The notes under the pieces are model-generated. The model worked only from the letters and a program-made list of their open reading frames with translations. It ran no database searches and was not told where the DNA came from. This document shows positions 1 through 6,567 of a stretch of 6,954 nucleotides of DNA, piece after piece. Source of the DNA: Bryobacterales bacterium. Lineage in GTDB: Bacteria; Acidobacteriota; Terriglobia; Bryobacterales; Bryobacteraceae. A program made the translations under genes and the position numbers. The first letter of the stretch is position 1; each line of letters opens with the position of its first letter. The DNA lies in the NCBI GenBank assembly GCA_025456495.1, contig JALOKO010000207.1, positions 1 to 6,954 on the forward strand, given 5' to 3'.

Positions 1-1481
1 CCCGGCTGGCTTAGCAGAACGGTGCCGTCGCCGTGGGAACGGATCAACGTAATCCCTAATGACTGTCGTGGATGCACGCTCTCGCCCCCGGCGAAGATCG
101 CGTAGTAGGCCCCCGGCCGATTCGCGTAATAGAACAACGAGTTGGTTTCGCTCACCTGCTTGACGTGGTTGAACGGGCGTGAATCCGCGCAGGGAAGCGC
201 CGTCAACGCTTCCCGGAACAGTTCTTGCGACACCACGCCCATCCGATGCCGCCGGTGCAGGAAGGTCTCGGGGTTGTATCCGTCGGGGTCGCCAATTGTC
301 AGGTCGGGGAGATTCGGCCAGATTGCCCCCAACCGCTTTCGCTCGTCAGAAATCCATTTGGCGCGCGCGGTTTCGTCCAACTGAAACACACGCCCAAGGC
401 GCACCGTCTCCGCCAGCGGTAGCCCATTGCGATAGGGCATTCCGTCATCCATGGATAGATAACTGCGCCCGCCTCGGGTATTGATGGCGCTATTCAGGTA
501 ATATCCCCCGCGATCCTTTTCGAGTGAGACGTTCCACACCATCCAGATATAGAACTCCTTCATCATGTCGATGAACAGTGCTTCCAGTCCGGTGCCCTGG
601 GCGTAATGCCAGGCCATGCGTAGATTGCTGAGGTGAGTCCGCAAAGCCTCGCCCATATCCGGCCCGCCCTCGTTGTAGAAATAGCCGAAGGGACTCTGGA
701 AATCACGCATCCCAGAGCGCATCCGCGTCTCCAGCGTCTTGCGGATCTCCTCATCCGGCTGCAGCGCCAGGTAGGCCAGCGCGCCCGCCCACACCCCGCT
801 GTAGTCACTAGCCGCGCGCTTGCCCTGCTCGTAAAACTCGGCGTTGTACAGCACGGCCAGAATCGCCTTCCGTTGCGATTGCCGCACCTGCCGCAGCAAA
901 TCTTCATTGATCGCCGGCCCGTCCTTCAGATAATGCAGCGTCTCTCCCATGAACTTGCTGGCGGATGCGGTTGCCGCAAGGCTCCATTGCCGTGGACCCT
1001 CCTCGCTGAATTCCCCCTCCGGCCCTTGCATGTGAACCCAATAGGACAGCGCTGCCTCCAACCGATGCCGCAACTGCTGGCTGCCATACCAGGGGTTCCA
1101 GGGTCGCTTCTGCGTATAGAAGAAGGCCAAGCTGAGGATGTTCTCCATCACCCGCGCATTGTGCGGCTGGTTTCGGTCAGCCGGCTGCCATACCGAGGCC
1201 CGGATGAAGCCACGGTTCGGATCATCCGGTTCCACGGCGGTGGCGATCTTATGAAAGTTCGCCACATAGTAGGGCAGATCAATGTCACTATCGGCGAAGG
1301 ACTTCAGTTCCAGCGCATTCATGTCGGCGGGGGGAATGGTATCCCACACCTGCGCCCGCGCCGCCTGCGGAGCGCCCACCAACAGCAACGCTGCCACCAG
1401 CCAACACGCCATCCCGGCGGCGACGGCAGTGGCCAACTCCACCGTCCCGCTGCCCATCCATCTGAATCTCGATCGCGGCAT
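1..1481 (-). CDS. Secreted alpha/alpha-toroid protein, lyase-like, 3' end outside window
   Basis: Function not recognised with certainty. The reading frame is open from the start to the left edge (493 residues, no stop seen). Residues 1-45 look like a Sec signal peptide: an Arg-rich start, a long Ala/Leu/Val core, and a likely cut after Ala-Arg-Ala. Residues ~50-430 are rich in amphipathic helices with conserved-looking aromatics. A segment near residues 147-160 (Tyr-Trp, then Gln-Gly-Pro-Glu-Gly-Glu-Phe-Ser-Glu) resembles the helix-turn signature of alpha/alpha-toroid enzymes such as polysaccharide lyases. From ~residue 447 the sequence turns beta-like (Asn-Ser-Leu-Phe-Tyr-Tyr, then Gly-Ala-Tyr-Tyr-Ala-Ile-Phe), as at the entry to a lyase beta-sandwich. 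Start choice: ATG at 1481 has AAAGGA six bases upstream. In-frame ATGs at 1487 and 1496 lack such a site. Enzyme activity is inferred only from overall style; a non-catalytic toroid protein is possible. Confidence 0.8.
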   Translation of the reverse strand, partial: MPRSRFRWMGSGTVELATAVAAGMACWLVAALLLVGAPQAARAQVWDTIPPADMNALELKSFADSDIDLPYYVANFHKIATAVEPDDPNRGFIRASVWQPADRNQPHNARVMENILSLAFFYTQKRPWNPWYGSQQLRHRLEAALSYWVHMQGPEGEFSEEGPRQWSLAATASASKFMGETLHYLKDGPAINEDLLRQVRQSQRKAILAVLYNAEFYEQGKRAASDYSGVWAGALAYLALQPDEEIRKTLETRMRSGMRDFQSPFGYFYNEGGPDMGEALRTHLSNLRMAWHYAQGTGLEALFIDMMKEFYIWMVWNVSLEKDRGGYYLNSAINTRGGRSYLSMDDGMPYRNGLPLAETVRLGRVFQLDETARAKWISDERKRLGAIWPNLPDLTIGDPDGYNPETFLHRRHRMGVVSQELFREALTALPCADSRPFNHVKQVSETNSLFYYANRPGAYYAIFAGGESVHPRQSLGITLIRSHGDGTVLLSQP

Positions 1482-1487
1482 CCTCAT

Positions 1488-1493
1488 TCCTTT
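1488..1493 (-). promoter_or_regulatory. Shine-Dalgarno site deciding the start of the toroid protein
   Basis: AAAGGA on the minus strand, six bases before the ATG at 1481. Three in-frame ATGs lie within 16 bases (1496, 1487, 1481), and only the last has a well-spaced ribosome binding site. Confidence 0.55.
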
Positions 1494-1514
1494 CATGGTG
1501 GCGGGTGGGTTGCT

Positions 1515-3266
1515 ATGTTGGCAAACCGAAACAATCCTCTGCACGTTCCGCGTTCCTGGCGCGTCTGTCTTGCGTTGAGCATTCTTCCTCTCACGAGCGC
1601 TTTGCCCCGGATCCTCCTGCCCACGCCCTGGATCCTCCTCCTGGTGTTGCTGCTATGCCATCCGCTCACCGCGGACGATGCCAGCCGTCTGGCGCGGGAG
1701 GCGGCGCGCGCAGCCCGTGAGGGCGATTTCGTCCGCGCCCATACCCTCTACGCCCAGGCGGCGCGCCTGCAACCCTATGGCAGCTTCGCCGCGCAAAGTC
1801 AGGCCATGTTGAGCCTCGCCGCCCGGCAGAACCTGCTCGCTCAGCCCGGCCCTGCCCACGATTCCCCGTATGCTGCTGGCGCCGCCCCCGCCGACGACCC
1901 CGACGCCGCCGACGACCCCGACGCCGCCGACGATCCCGACGCCGCCGACGCCGATGAGATCCTGTCCGACTTCATCACCGATGCTGACCTTCGCGAGGCC
2001 CGCCAGCCCCTGCCTCCCCTGAAGCTTCAGGCCCTGGACGCGGTCACCACCCATCAGGTTACCGCCCCCTTGCGCAAGCTCTGGGAAGAGTCCTTGCGCC
2101 TCTACGGCCTGGAGACGGTGTTTGATGACGCCGTACGTGACGGCCAGCCGATCCCCTTCCACCTCGACGACGCCACCTATCGCGACACCATCCGCGCACT
2201 GGAGCTCAGCACCAACACCCTCGCCTTTCCGGTCACTGAGCGCCTGTTGCTGATTGTGCCCAACGACCAGAACGCCATGGCGCGCCTTGAGCCCACAGCC
2301 GCCGTCGCCATCCCCATCCCGAGGACCATCCAGACCGAAGATGCCCAGGAAATCGCGAACGCCCTGCGGCAGGCGCTGGAGATTCGTGCGCTGATGGTGG
2401 ATGGCGCCCGCCGGCTGATGCTGGTTCGCGACCGCTACGCCCGTGTCCTGCTGGCCGAAACCCTCGCCCACGACCTCATGAACGCCCCCCAGGACATCGT
2501 GCTCGATGTCGAATTCCGCGAGGTCAATCGCCGTTCCCTCACCCAGTACGGCATCCGCTGGCCCACGAATTTCCCGGCCACCCTGTTGCGTTCCTGGCTC
2601 AACCATCGCGTCGCCGCTGATGCGGCCCTCAGCTATCTCGGCTTCTCGTCAAACCCATTGGTGGGGATTGGCGTGGGCGCCGCCGAAGCCGTGGCATCCA
2701 TGTCGCGCACCGATTCCCGCACCGTCTATCGCGCCCAGGTGCGTGCCAGTTCCGGCCGCGAGGCCACCCTCAACCTCGGTCAGCAGTACCCGGTTGTCCA
2801 GCAGGGTTTCCTGCGTGGTCCCACCTCGCAGCCCGGCTCTTCCGCATTCTTCCCGCAAGTCCAGTTCCGCCAGTTGGGCTTCGCCCTCAAGGCCAAGCCT
2901 TATGTTTGGCGCGACGAAGTCACCGTGGACCTGGACGCCAGCGTGGAATTGTTGACCGGGGAATCCGTGAACGGCATCCCGGTTTTCAGCAATCGCGAAA
3001 CCATCACCCGCGTTCGCCTTCAGGCCGGCCAAACCATCGTCATCGCCGGACTCATGAATCGGGACGAAGCCGTAAGCCTCAGTGGACTCGCCGGCTTGAG
3101 TCGCCTCCCCGGCATTGGCGCCCTTTTCCGGCAGACCTCCACCCAACGCGAGGACGCGGAACTGCTCATCCTGCTTACGCCCAGCCTGGTGCAGTCCGCC
3201 CCACGCCGGGGTAGTTCTTCGCTGCTCTATAGCGGCACAGCCACACGGTTTCAGCCCCCCCTTTGA
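1515..3266 (+). CDS. Secretin-family outer-membrane protein (type II/III secretion, PilQ/GspD-like)
   Basis: A 583-residue secretin, expected to form a ring channel in the outer membrane. Hydrophobic stretches at residues ~15-29 and 39-48 make up the export signal, with a likely cut after Leu-Thr-Ala (53). Residues ~55-105 are Ala-rich helices resembling one or two TPR units. Residues 126-145 are an Asp/Pro/Ala repeat linker. Residues ~170-252 resemble a secretin/TonB short N0-type domain, and ~262-325 a second N-domain. The secretin core spans ~326-560, with Leu-Gly-Gln-Gln-Tyr-Pro-Val-Val (421-428), a Phe-Ala-Leu-Lys-Ala-Lys-Pro strand (456-462) and the family hallmark Leu-Ser-Arg-Leu-Pro-Gly-Ile-Gly-Ala-Leu-Phe-Arg (528-539), then Glu-Leu-Leu-Ile-Leu-Leu-Thr-Pro. 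The start is uncertain: the ATG at 1515 has a poor ribosome site, and a later TTG/GTG would give a shorter signal. The frame is open back to 633, but that part lies antisense to the toroid gene. No pilus or secretion partners are visible. Confidence 0.88.
   Translation: MLANRNNPLHVPRSWRVCLALSILPLTSALPRILLPTPWILLLVLLLCHPLTADDASRLAREAARAAREGDFVRAHTLYAQAARLQPYGSFAAQSQAMLSLAARQNLLAQPGPAHDSPYAAGAAPADDPDAADDPDAADDPDAADADEILSDFITDADLREARQPLPPLKLQALDAVTTHQVTAPLRKLWEESLRLYGLETVFDDAVRDGQPIPFHLDDATYRDTIRALELSTNTLAFPVTERLLLIVPNDQNAMARLEPTAAVAIPIPRTIQTEDAQEIANALRQALEIRALMVDGARRLMLVRDRYARVLLAETLAHDLMNAPQDIVLDVEFREVNRRSLTQYGIRWPTNFPATLLRSWLNHRVAADAALSYLGFSSNPLVGIGVGAAEAVASMSRTDSRTVYRAQVRASSGREATLNLGQQYPVVQQGFLRGPTSQPGSSAFFPQVQFRQLGFALKAKPYVWRDEVTVDLDASVELLTGESVNGIPVFSNRETITRVRLQAGQTIVIAGLMNRDEAVSLSGLAGLSRLPGIGALFRQTSTQREDAELLILLTPSLVQSAPRRGSSSLLYSGTATRFQPPL
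1890..1949 (+). repeat. 18-bp tandem repeat encoding an Asp-Pro-Ala linker
   Basis: Three consecutive 18-bp units (1890-1907, 1908-1925, 1926-1943), each encoding Ala-Asp-Asp-Pro-Asp-Ala, are followed by a partial GCCGAC. Units one and two are identical. Unit three differs by one synonymous base (GAC to GAT). The repeat preserves the frame and sits between the TPR-like region and the N-domains of the secretin, so it probably forms a flexible acidic linker. Near-identity suggests recent slippage or duplication. Confidence 0.9.
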
Positions 3267-3280
3267 TATCCTCAAGGCTT

Positions 3281-4339
3281 ATGTCCAAAATGCTTGAGGA
3301 AATCCGCCAGCAGCCCTCCGCCCTGGAGCGTACGCTGGAAGCGGAAGCCGCCGCCATTCAGGCCATGCGCCAGCGCTTCACCGGGAAGCGTCCGAAGTAC
3401 ATTGTGCTGGCCGCACGTGGCACCTCCGATAATGCCGCCCAATTTGCCCGCTATCTCATTGAAATCACGACGGGCATTCCGGTTTCCCTGGCCGCCCCTT
3501 CCATCTACACCCTCTACCAGGCTCAGCTTCAGTTGCAGGACGCGCTCGTGGTGGCCGTGTCGCAATCCGGCGAATCCACCGACATCAACCTGGTGCTGGA
3601 ATCCGCCGCCCGGGCAGGCGCGCAAACGGTGGCCATCACCAACGAGGCCGAAAGCACCATGGCCCGGCTGGCCCAGGAAGTCATCCTGGTCCGCGCGGGA
3701 AGGGAACTCAGCGTTGCCGCCACCAAGACCTACACCGGCCAATTGATGGCCTTTTATCTGCTCGCTTACGCCCTGGGCGCGCCACTTTCCCTTGACCACT
3801 TGCGCCGCATTCCCGCCAGCGTCGAAAGCGCCCTCGCCCTCTATCCGCAGGTCTACGAGCACGCCATCCGCTATCGATTCATGCAGCATGCCGTCGTCGT
3901 CGGGCGCGGCATCAATTACGCCAATGTCTTTGAGTTCGCCCTCAAGATGATGGAAACCTGCTACGTGATAGCTGAGCGTTTCTCAATCGCTGACTTCCAT
4001 CACGGCCCCATTGCCATGCTGGAACGCGACTTCCCCGTTTTCCTCTTTGCGCCCCCGGGCGTGGCCAGCGACAGCGCCGCTGGTCTGCTGGACAAGGCCC
4101 GTCAGTTGCACGCGGAAACACTCGTCATCACCGATGCTTCCAACGCCGCCATGACCGCCGTCGCTGAACGCAAGCTGGTTCTGGATGGCGTTGTTCACGA
4201 CGCCGCCCTTCCCGATGACCTGTTCACTCCCATCCCCTACATCGTGCCCGCGCAACTGTTTGCCGCCAGCTTGGCCGAACACAAGGGATTGGACCCCGAC
4301 GCCCCCCGCACGCTCAGCAAGGTCACCAAGACCATCTAG
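3281..4339 (+). CDS. SIS-domain aminosugar-phosphate isomerase/deaminase (GlmS C-terminal/NagB-II/AgaS type)
   Basis: A 352-residue cytoplasmic protein with two sugar-isomerase (SIS) domains. The first SIS domain (~35-170) has Ala-Ala-Arg-Gly-Thr-Ser-Asp (44-50), the phosphosugar loop Ser-Gln-Ser-Gly-Glu-Ser-Thr-Asp (94-101) and Ser-Val-Ala-Ala-Thr-Lys-Thr-Tyr-Thr (144-152). The second (~200-335) has Glu-Arg-Phe-Ser-Ile-Ala-Asp-Phe-His-His-Gly-Pro (232-243). The C-terminal tail Asp-Pro-Asp-Ala-Pro-Arg-Thr-Leu-Ser-Lys-Val-Thr matches the GlmS family ending; Lys347 aligns with the catalytic tail lysine. The glutaminase domain of GlmS is absent, so it cannot be a full glutamine-dependent GlmS. 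Deamination/isomerisation of glucosamine-6-phosphate or a related sugar is likely; the exact substrate is not shown. The ATG at 3281 follows AAGG by three bases. The gene begins 14 bp after the secretin stop, suggesting one transcript. An upstream TTG at 3263 would overlap the secretin stop and is less likely. Confidence 0.9.
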   Translation: MSKMLEEIRQQPSALERTLEAEAAAIQAMRQRFTGKRPKYIVLAARGTSDNAAQFARYLIEITTGIPVSLAAPSIYTLYQAQLQLQDALVVAVSQSGESTDINLVLESAARAGAQTVAITNEAESTMARLAQEVILVRAGRELSVAATKTYTGQLMAFYLLAYALGAPLSLDHLRRIPASVESALALYPQVYEHAIRYRFMQHAVVVGRGINYANVFEFALKMMETCYVIAERFSIADFHHGPIAMLERDFPVFLFAPPGVASDSAAGLLDKARQLHAETLVITDASNAAMTAVAERKLVLDGVVHDAALPDDLFTPIPYIVPAQLFAASLAEHKGLDPDAPRTLSKVTKTI

Positions 4340-4397
4340 CCGCCTGCACATGGGCATTTCCCGTCGCACGCACCCTTGCCGCGCGGCGTTCTTGGAC

Positions 4398-4403
4398 AAG
4401 GAG
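4398..4403 (+). promoter_or_regulatory. Shine-Dalgarno site of the SDR gene
   Basis: AAGGAG five bases before the ATG at 4409. It decides the start against an in-frame TTG at 4376 that has no ribosome site and would add eleven residues ahead of the SDR fold. Confidence 0.75.
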
Positions 4404-4408
4404 TTGTC

Positions 4409-5185
4409 ATGTCGATCAACCAGATGTTTTCCCTTGAAGGCCAGTCCGCCGTCGTCATCGGCGGTGGAGGCGTCCTGGCCGGTGAGATCGCCCTCGGTCT
4501 GGCCGCCGCCGGCGCCAATGTCGCCATCATCGGGCGCAGCCAGGAAAAGGCCGAAGCCCGCGCGGAGGAAATTCGCGCCCTCGGCCGCAAGGCCCTCGCC
4601 ATCAGCGCCGATACCGCCATCAAGTCCGCGCTGCAGGACTCCTGTCAGCAAATTCTCGATTCCTTTGGAGGCGTGGACATCCTGGTAAATGGCGCTGGCG
4701 TCAACTCCGCCACACCCTTCTTTGACATCACCGAAGAGGAGTGGCAGCGTATCGTTGACATCAACCTGAAGGGCGTCTTCCTTGCCTGCCAGGTCTTCGG
4801 CAAAGGCATGGTGGAAAGCGGCAAGGGCGGCTCAGTCATCAACATTTCCTCTGCCTCCTCCGGTCCTCCGTTGTCCAAGGTCTTCACCTACGGCGTCACC
4901 AAAGGGGGCGTGAACCAGATCACACAGTTCCTGGCGCGCGAATGGGCGCCTTACCGTGTGCGCGTCAACGCAATCCTGCCTGGATTCTTCCCTGCCGAGC
5001 AAAATCGCAAAATTCTCACTGAGGATCGCGTTGCCTCCATCTTCCGCCACACACCTATGAATCGCTTTGGCGAGGCCAACGAACTGGTGGGGGCCGCGGT
5101 CTATCTGGCTTCCTCCAAGGCCTCCTCCTTCGTCACCGGCACCGTACTCCGCGTCGATGGCGGCTTTCTGTCCATGACCATTTAG
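4409..5185 (+). CDS. Short-chain dehydrogenase, D-mannonate oxidoreductase/fructuronate reductase-like
   Basis: A 258-residue classical SDR, the normal length for the family. The nucleotide loop is Gly18-Gly-Gly-Gly-Val-Leu-Ala-Gly25 instead of the usual TGxxxGIG. Asn-Gly-Ala-Gly (94-97) replaces NNAG. The catalytic tetrad is Asn119, Ser148, Tyr161 and Lys165, with Tyr-Gly-Val-Thr-Lys intact. A Pro-Gly-Phe-Phe-Pro-Ala-Glu-Gln-Asn-Arg segment (191-200), the His-Thr-Pro-Met-Asn-Arg-Phe-Gly-Glu segment and the Val-Asp-Gly-Gly-Phe ending are the pattern I associate with SDRs annotated as D-mannonate oxidoreductase (fructuronate to mannonate). The end of the second beta strand reads Ile-Gly-Arg-Ser without an Asp, which favours NADP(H) by general SDR rules. 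It starts 69 bp after the SIS gene and probably shares its transcript. SDR identity is firm; substrate assignment is tentative. Confidence 0.92.
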   Translation: MSINQMFSLEGQSAVVIGGGGVLAGEIALGLAAAGANVAIIGRSQEKAEARAEEIRALGRKALAISADTAIKSALQDSCQQILDSFGGVDILVNGAGVNSATPFFDITEEEWQRIVDINLKGVFLACQVFGKGMVESGKGGSVINISSASSGPPLSKVFTYGVTKGGVNQITQFLAREWAPYRVRVNAILPGFFPAEQNRKILTEDRVASIFRHTPMNRFGEANELVGAAVYLASSKASSFVTGTVLRVDGGFLSMTI

Positions 5186-5188
5186 TTG

Positions 5189-5202
5189 CATTGCGCGCAA
5201 TG
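5189..5202. other. Perfect 14-bp palindrome just after the SDR stop
   Basis: CATTGCGCGCAATG is its own reverse complement and begins three bases after the SDR stop codon. As RNA it could only form a five-pair stem with a CGCG loop and has no U-tract, so it is a poor terminator. As DNA it could be a dimeric regulator site, but no regulator is identified. Confidence 0.5.
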
Positions 5203-5232
5203 GGCCATGCCTGGGGCGATTCTTTTCACCCG

Positions 5233-5262
5233 TGGCGCGAAAAAATGGCCCTCTCCGCGCCA
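5233..5262 (+). terminator. Possible stem-loop between the SDR and membrane-protein genes
   Basis: TGGCGCG (5233-5239) pairs perfectly with CGCGCCA (5256-5262) around a 16-base loop. A competing pairing joins GGGCCAT (5202-5208) to ATGGCCC (5245-5251). There is no T-run after the stem, so an intrinsic terminator is doubtful; it may slow RNA decay or act with Rho. The rest of the 131-bp gap shows no clear promoter, only a weak TAAGAT at 5281-5286. Confidence 0.25.
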
Positions 5263-5305
5263 TTCGCTCTAAACCCCTGATAAGATGATTGCTTGCCATT
5301 GTTCC

Positions 5306-5310
5306 GGAGG
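5306..5310 (+). promoter_or_regulatory. Shine-Dalgarno site of the small membrane protein
   Basis: GGAGG six bases ahead of a GTG at 5317. It fixes the start at this GTG rather than at the in-frame TTG at 5293, which has no ribosome site. Confidence 0.75.
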
Positions 5311-5316
5311 CTTCCC

Positions 5317-5730
5317 GTGAAGGTAGTTTCATTCCTCATTCGCATCTACTCTCTGCTCTTTCACCTTTTGCTGTCGCTCTTTATGCTGGGTCTTTCCATC
5401 GTCGGCTACGCCTCCAGCGGGGCGGGCCTGTCGCTGGGAATGGCGCCCTGGACGGGTTCCCAACTGGTGGGCTCTCTTGCCGCGCTTGGCCTTGGCGGGC
5501 TGCTGTTTGTCATTCTGGCTTTTAACGGCGCTCAGCGTTTCCTGTATATGATCTGGACGCTGGTGATTGTCTATCTGCTTGTAAACGGCTACTTCCTCAC
5601 GAACTATCGGTTTAGCGGTCAGGACGAGTTTCAGTTCGCAATTAACCTCGCACTACTGGCCTTGCTTGCGTTTTTCGGCGGTATCCTGCTGTTGCGCAAG
5701 CCATTGTTTGCAAAGAAGACCAAGGGCTAA
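5317..5730 (+). CDS. Small four-helix integral membrane protein, unknown function
   Basis: A 137-residue protein that I do not assign to a named family. It has four hydrophobic segments: residues ~5-30, 48-69, 74-95 and 107-127. The short polar loops are Tyr-Ala-Ser-Ser-Gly (31-35), Asn-Gly-Ala-Gln-Arg (70-74) and Arg-Phe-Ser-Gly-Gln-Asp-Glu (98-104). The tail Lys-Pro-Leu-Phe-Ala-Lys-Lys-Thr-Lys-Gly is strongly basic, which by the positive-inside rule places the C-terminus in the cytoplasm. The first residues (Met-Lys, then Arg9) are also basic, so both ends are probably cytoplasmic, consistent with an even number of helices. There are no catalytic-looking motifs or Cys residues. It is separated by 131 bp from the SDR and by 90 bp from the beta-barrel gene, so it may be its own unit. 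Third positions are GC-rich, like its neighbours, which supports real coding. Confidence 0.82.
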   Translation: MKVVSFLIRIYSLLFHLLLSLFMLGLSIVGYASSGAGLSLGMAPWTGSQLVGSLAALGLGGLLFVILAFNGAQRFLYMIWTLVIVYLLVNGYFLTNYRFSGQDEFQFAINLALLALLAFFGGILLLRKPLFAKKTKG

Positions 5731-5808
5731 GGCGTTCCCGGTGACGGCCCGATTTCTGCGGTCGGCATGGAACTTTTTGCACCGCAAATCGTTCTGTCAT
5801 ACGTATCT

Positions 5809-5812
5809 AGGA
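5809..5812 (+). promoter_or_regulatory. Probable Shine-Dalgarno site of the beta-barrel gene
   Basis: AGGA eight bases before the ATG at 5821. It supports 5821 over the upstream in-frame ATG at 5767 and the later ATG at 5860, neither of which has a clear site. Confidence 0.45.
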
Positions 5813-5820
5813 ACACTCCT

Positions 5821-6504
5821 ATGGAATCTCTCGCTTCTTGCTTTGGTCGGCAGTGGCTGATGCGCGGTCCCGCCCGCCTTTCTCTGGTTTGGATCGCCGC
5901 CGCCTGCCTCGCTTCGCTCCTCAGCGCCCAGGATTATTTCGGCAAGTACAACTTCACCCTGGGCGCCGGCGCCGCCATTCCCCAACAGGACCTCGATAAC
6001 GCCTTCACCACCGCCCCGGTGGTGAACTTCAATTTCGGCTACCGCTTCGCCCGCAACTTCCAGGCCGATATTGGCTTCGACACCGTCTTCGGCGCCGCCG
6101 ACATCCGTACCTTCACCCGCACGGACATCGGCGTTCTGGAAATCAACGACCGTCAGTATTTCCTCCCCGTCGGCGGGCGCATCGTGCTTCCCTTTGGGGA
6201 ATCCGGACGTCACGAGTTCTATGCCGGTGGCGGCGGCGCATACATGCGCTACTCGGAAGTCATTCGCCAGCCCAGTGATTTCTTCCGCATTCCCTGCACC
6301 GTCTGCAGCCGGCGCAGCGGTTGGGGTGGATACGGGCTGGCCGGTTTCCGCAGTTCCATCAACCGTGGCCGCAACCTCTGGGTGGGTGTCACCACCAAGG
6401 TCTATCGGGGTCGCACCGATGGGGAACAATTTGGGGATGTCCCCCCCATTCGTACCCGCGACCGTTGGACCATGGTGCAGGGTGAATTTACCTTCGCCTT
6501 CTAG
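5821..6504 (+). CDS. Outer-membrane beta-barrel protein, OmpA/OmpW-like, unknown function
   Basis: A 227-residue precursor. Residues 1-36 form a signal peptide with a basic part (Arg10, Arg15, Arg19), a hydrophobic core (20-34) and a probable cut at Ser-Ala|Gln-Asp. The mature part alternates polar and apolar residues in strands: Tyr-Asn-Phe-Thr-Leu-Gly-Ala-Gly, Val-Val-Asn-Phe-Asn-Phe-Gly-Tyr-Arg-Phe, Gln-Ala-Asp-Ile-Gly-Phe, and Glu-Phe-Tyr-Ala-Gly-Gly-Gly-Gly-Ala-Tyr. It ends Gly-Glu-Phe-Thr-Phe-Ala-Phe, a terminal aromatic typical of the signal read by the BAM machinery. These fit a small eight-strand barrel. A Cys-Thr-Val-Cys pair (159-162) lies in what should be a loop. Start choice: ATG 5821 has AGGA upstream; ATG 5860 would leave a shorter and also convincing signal peptide (Met-Arg-Gly-Pro-Ala-Arg then a core). 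No partner gene suggests a function. Confidence 0.83.
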   Translation: MESLASCFGRQWLMRGPARLSLVWIAAACLASLLSAQDYFGKYNFTLGAGAAIPQQDLDNAFTTAPVVNFNFGYRFARNFQADIGFDTVFGAADIRTFTRTDIGVLEINDRQYFLPVGGRIVLPFGESGRHEFYAGGGGAYMRYSEVIRQPSDFFRIPCTVCSRRSGWGGYGLAGFRSSINRGRNLWVGVTTKVYRGRTDGEQFGDVPPIRTRDRWTMVQGEFTFAF

Positions 6505-6567
6505 CCCCTTCCACTCTTGCGCGTCCAGCGTCGTCCATGCCCAAAACATTTTCTGTTGGTTCCGTAG

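Noticed and set aside
633..1514. Open frame upstream of the secretin that would extend it to 877 residues
   Set aside because: It lies wholly antisense to the toroid gene, whose protein has a signal peptide and ribosome site. The extension shows no domain, and the secretin's own export signal begins after 1515.
1609..1639. Two AGGAGGATCC motifs on the minus strand as ribosome sites
   Set aside because: They are the reverse of Leu codons in the secretin leader and lie well over 100 bases from the toroid start, with no gene beginning after them.
1653..2606. Long minus-strand open frame (317 codons) opposite the secretin
   Set aside because: Its product is a Gly/Val-rich low-complexity shadow of the GC-rich secretin codons, with no recognisable domain.
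3281..4339. Full GlmS (glutamine--fructose-6-phosphate aminotransferase)
   Set aside because: The N-terminal glutaminase domain with its Cys1 nucleophile is missing; only the SIS half is present, from a well-supported start.
5776..5788. TTTGC-ACC-GCAAA inverted repeat before the beta-barrel gene
   Set aside because: Five-base arms with a three-base gap are common by chance, and no promoter could be placed around it with confidence.
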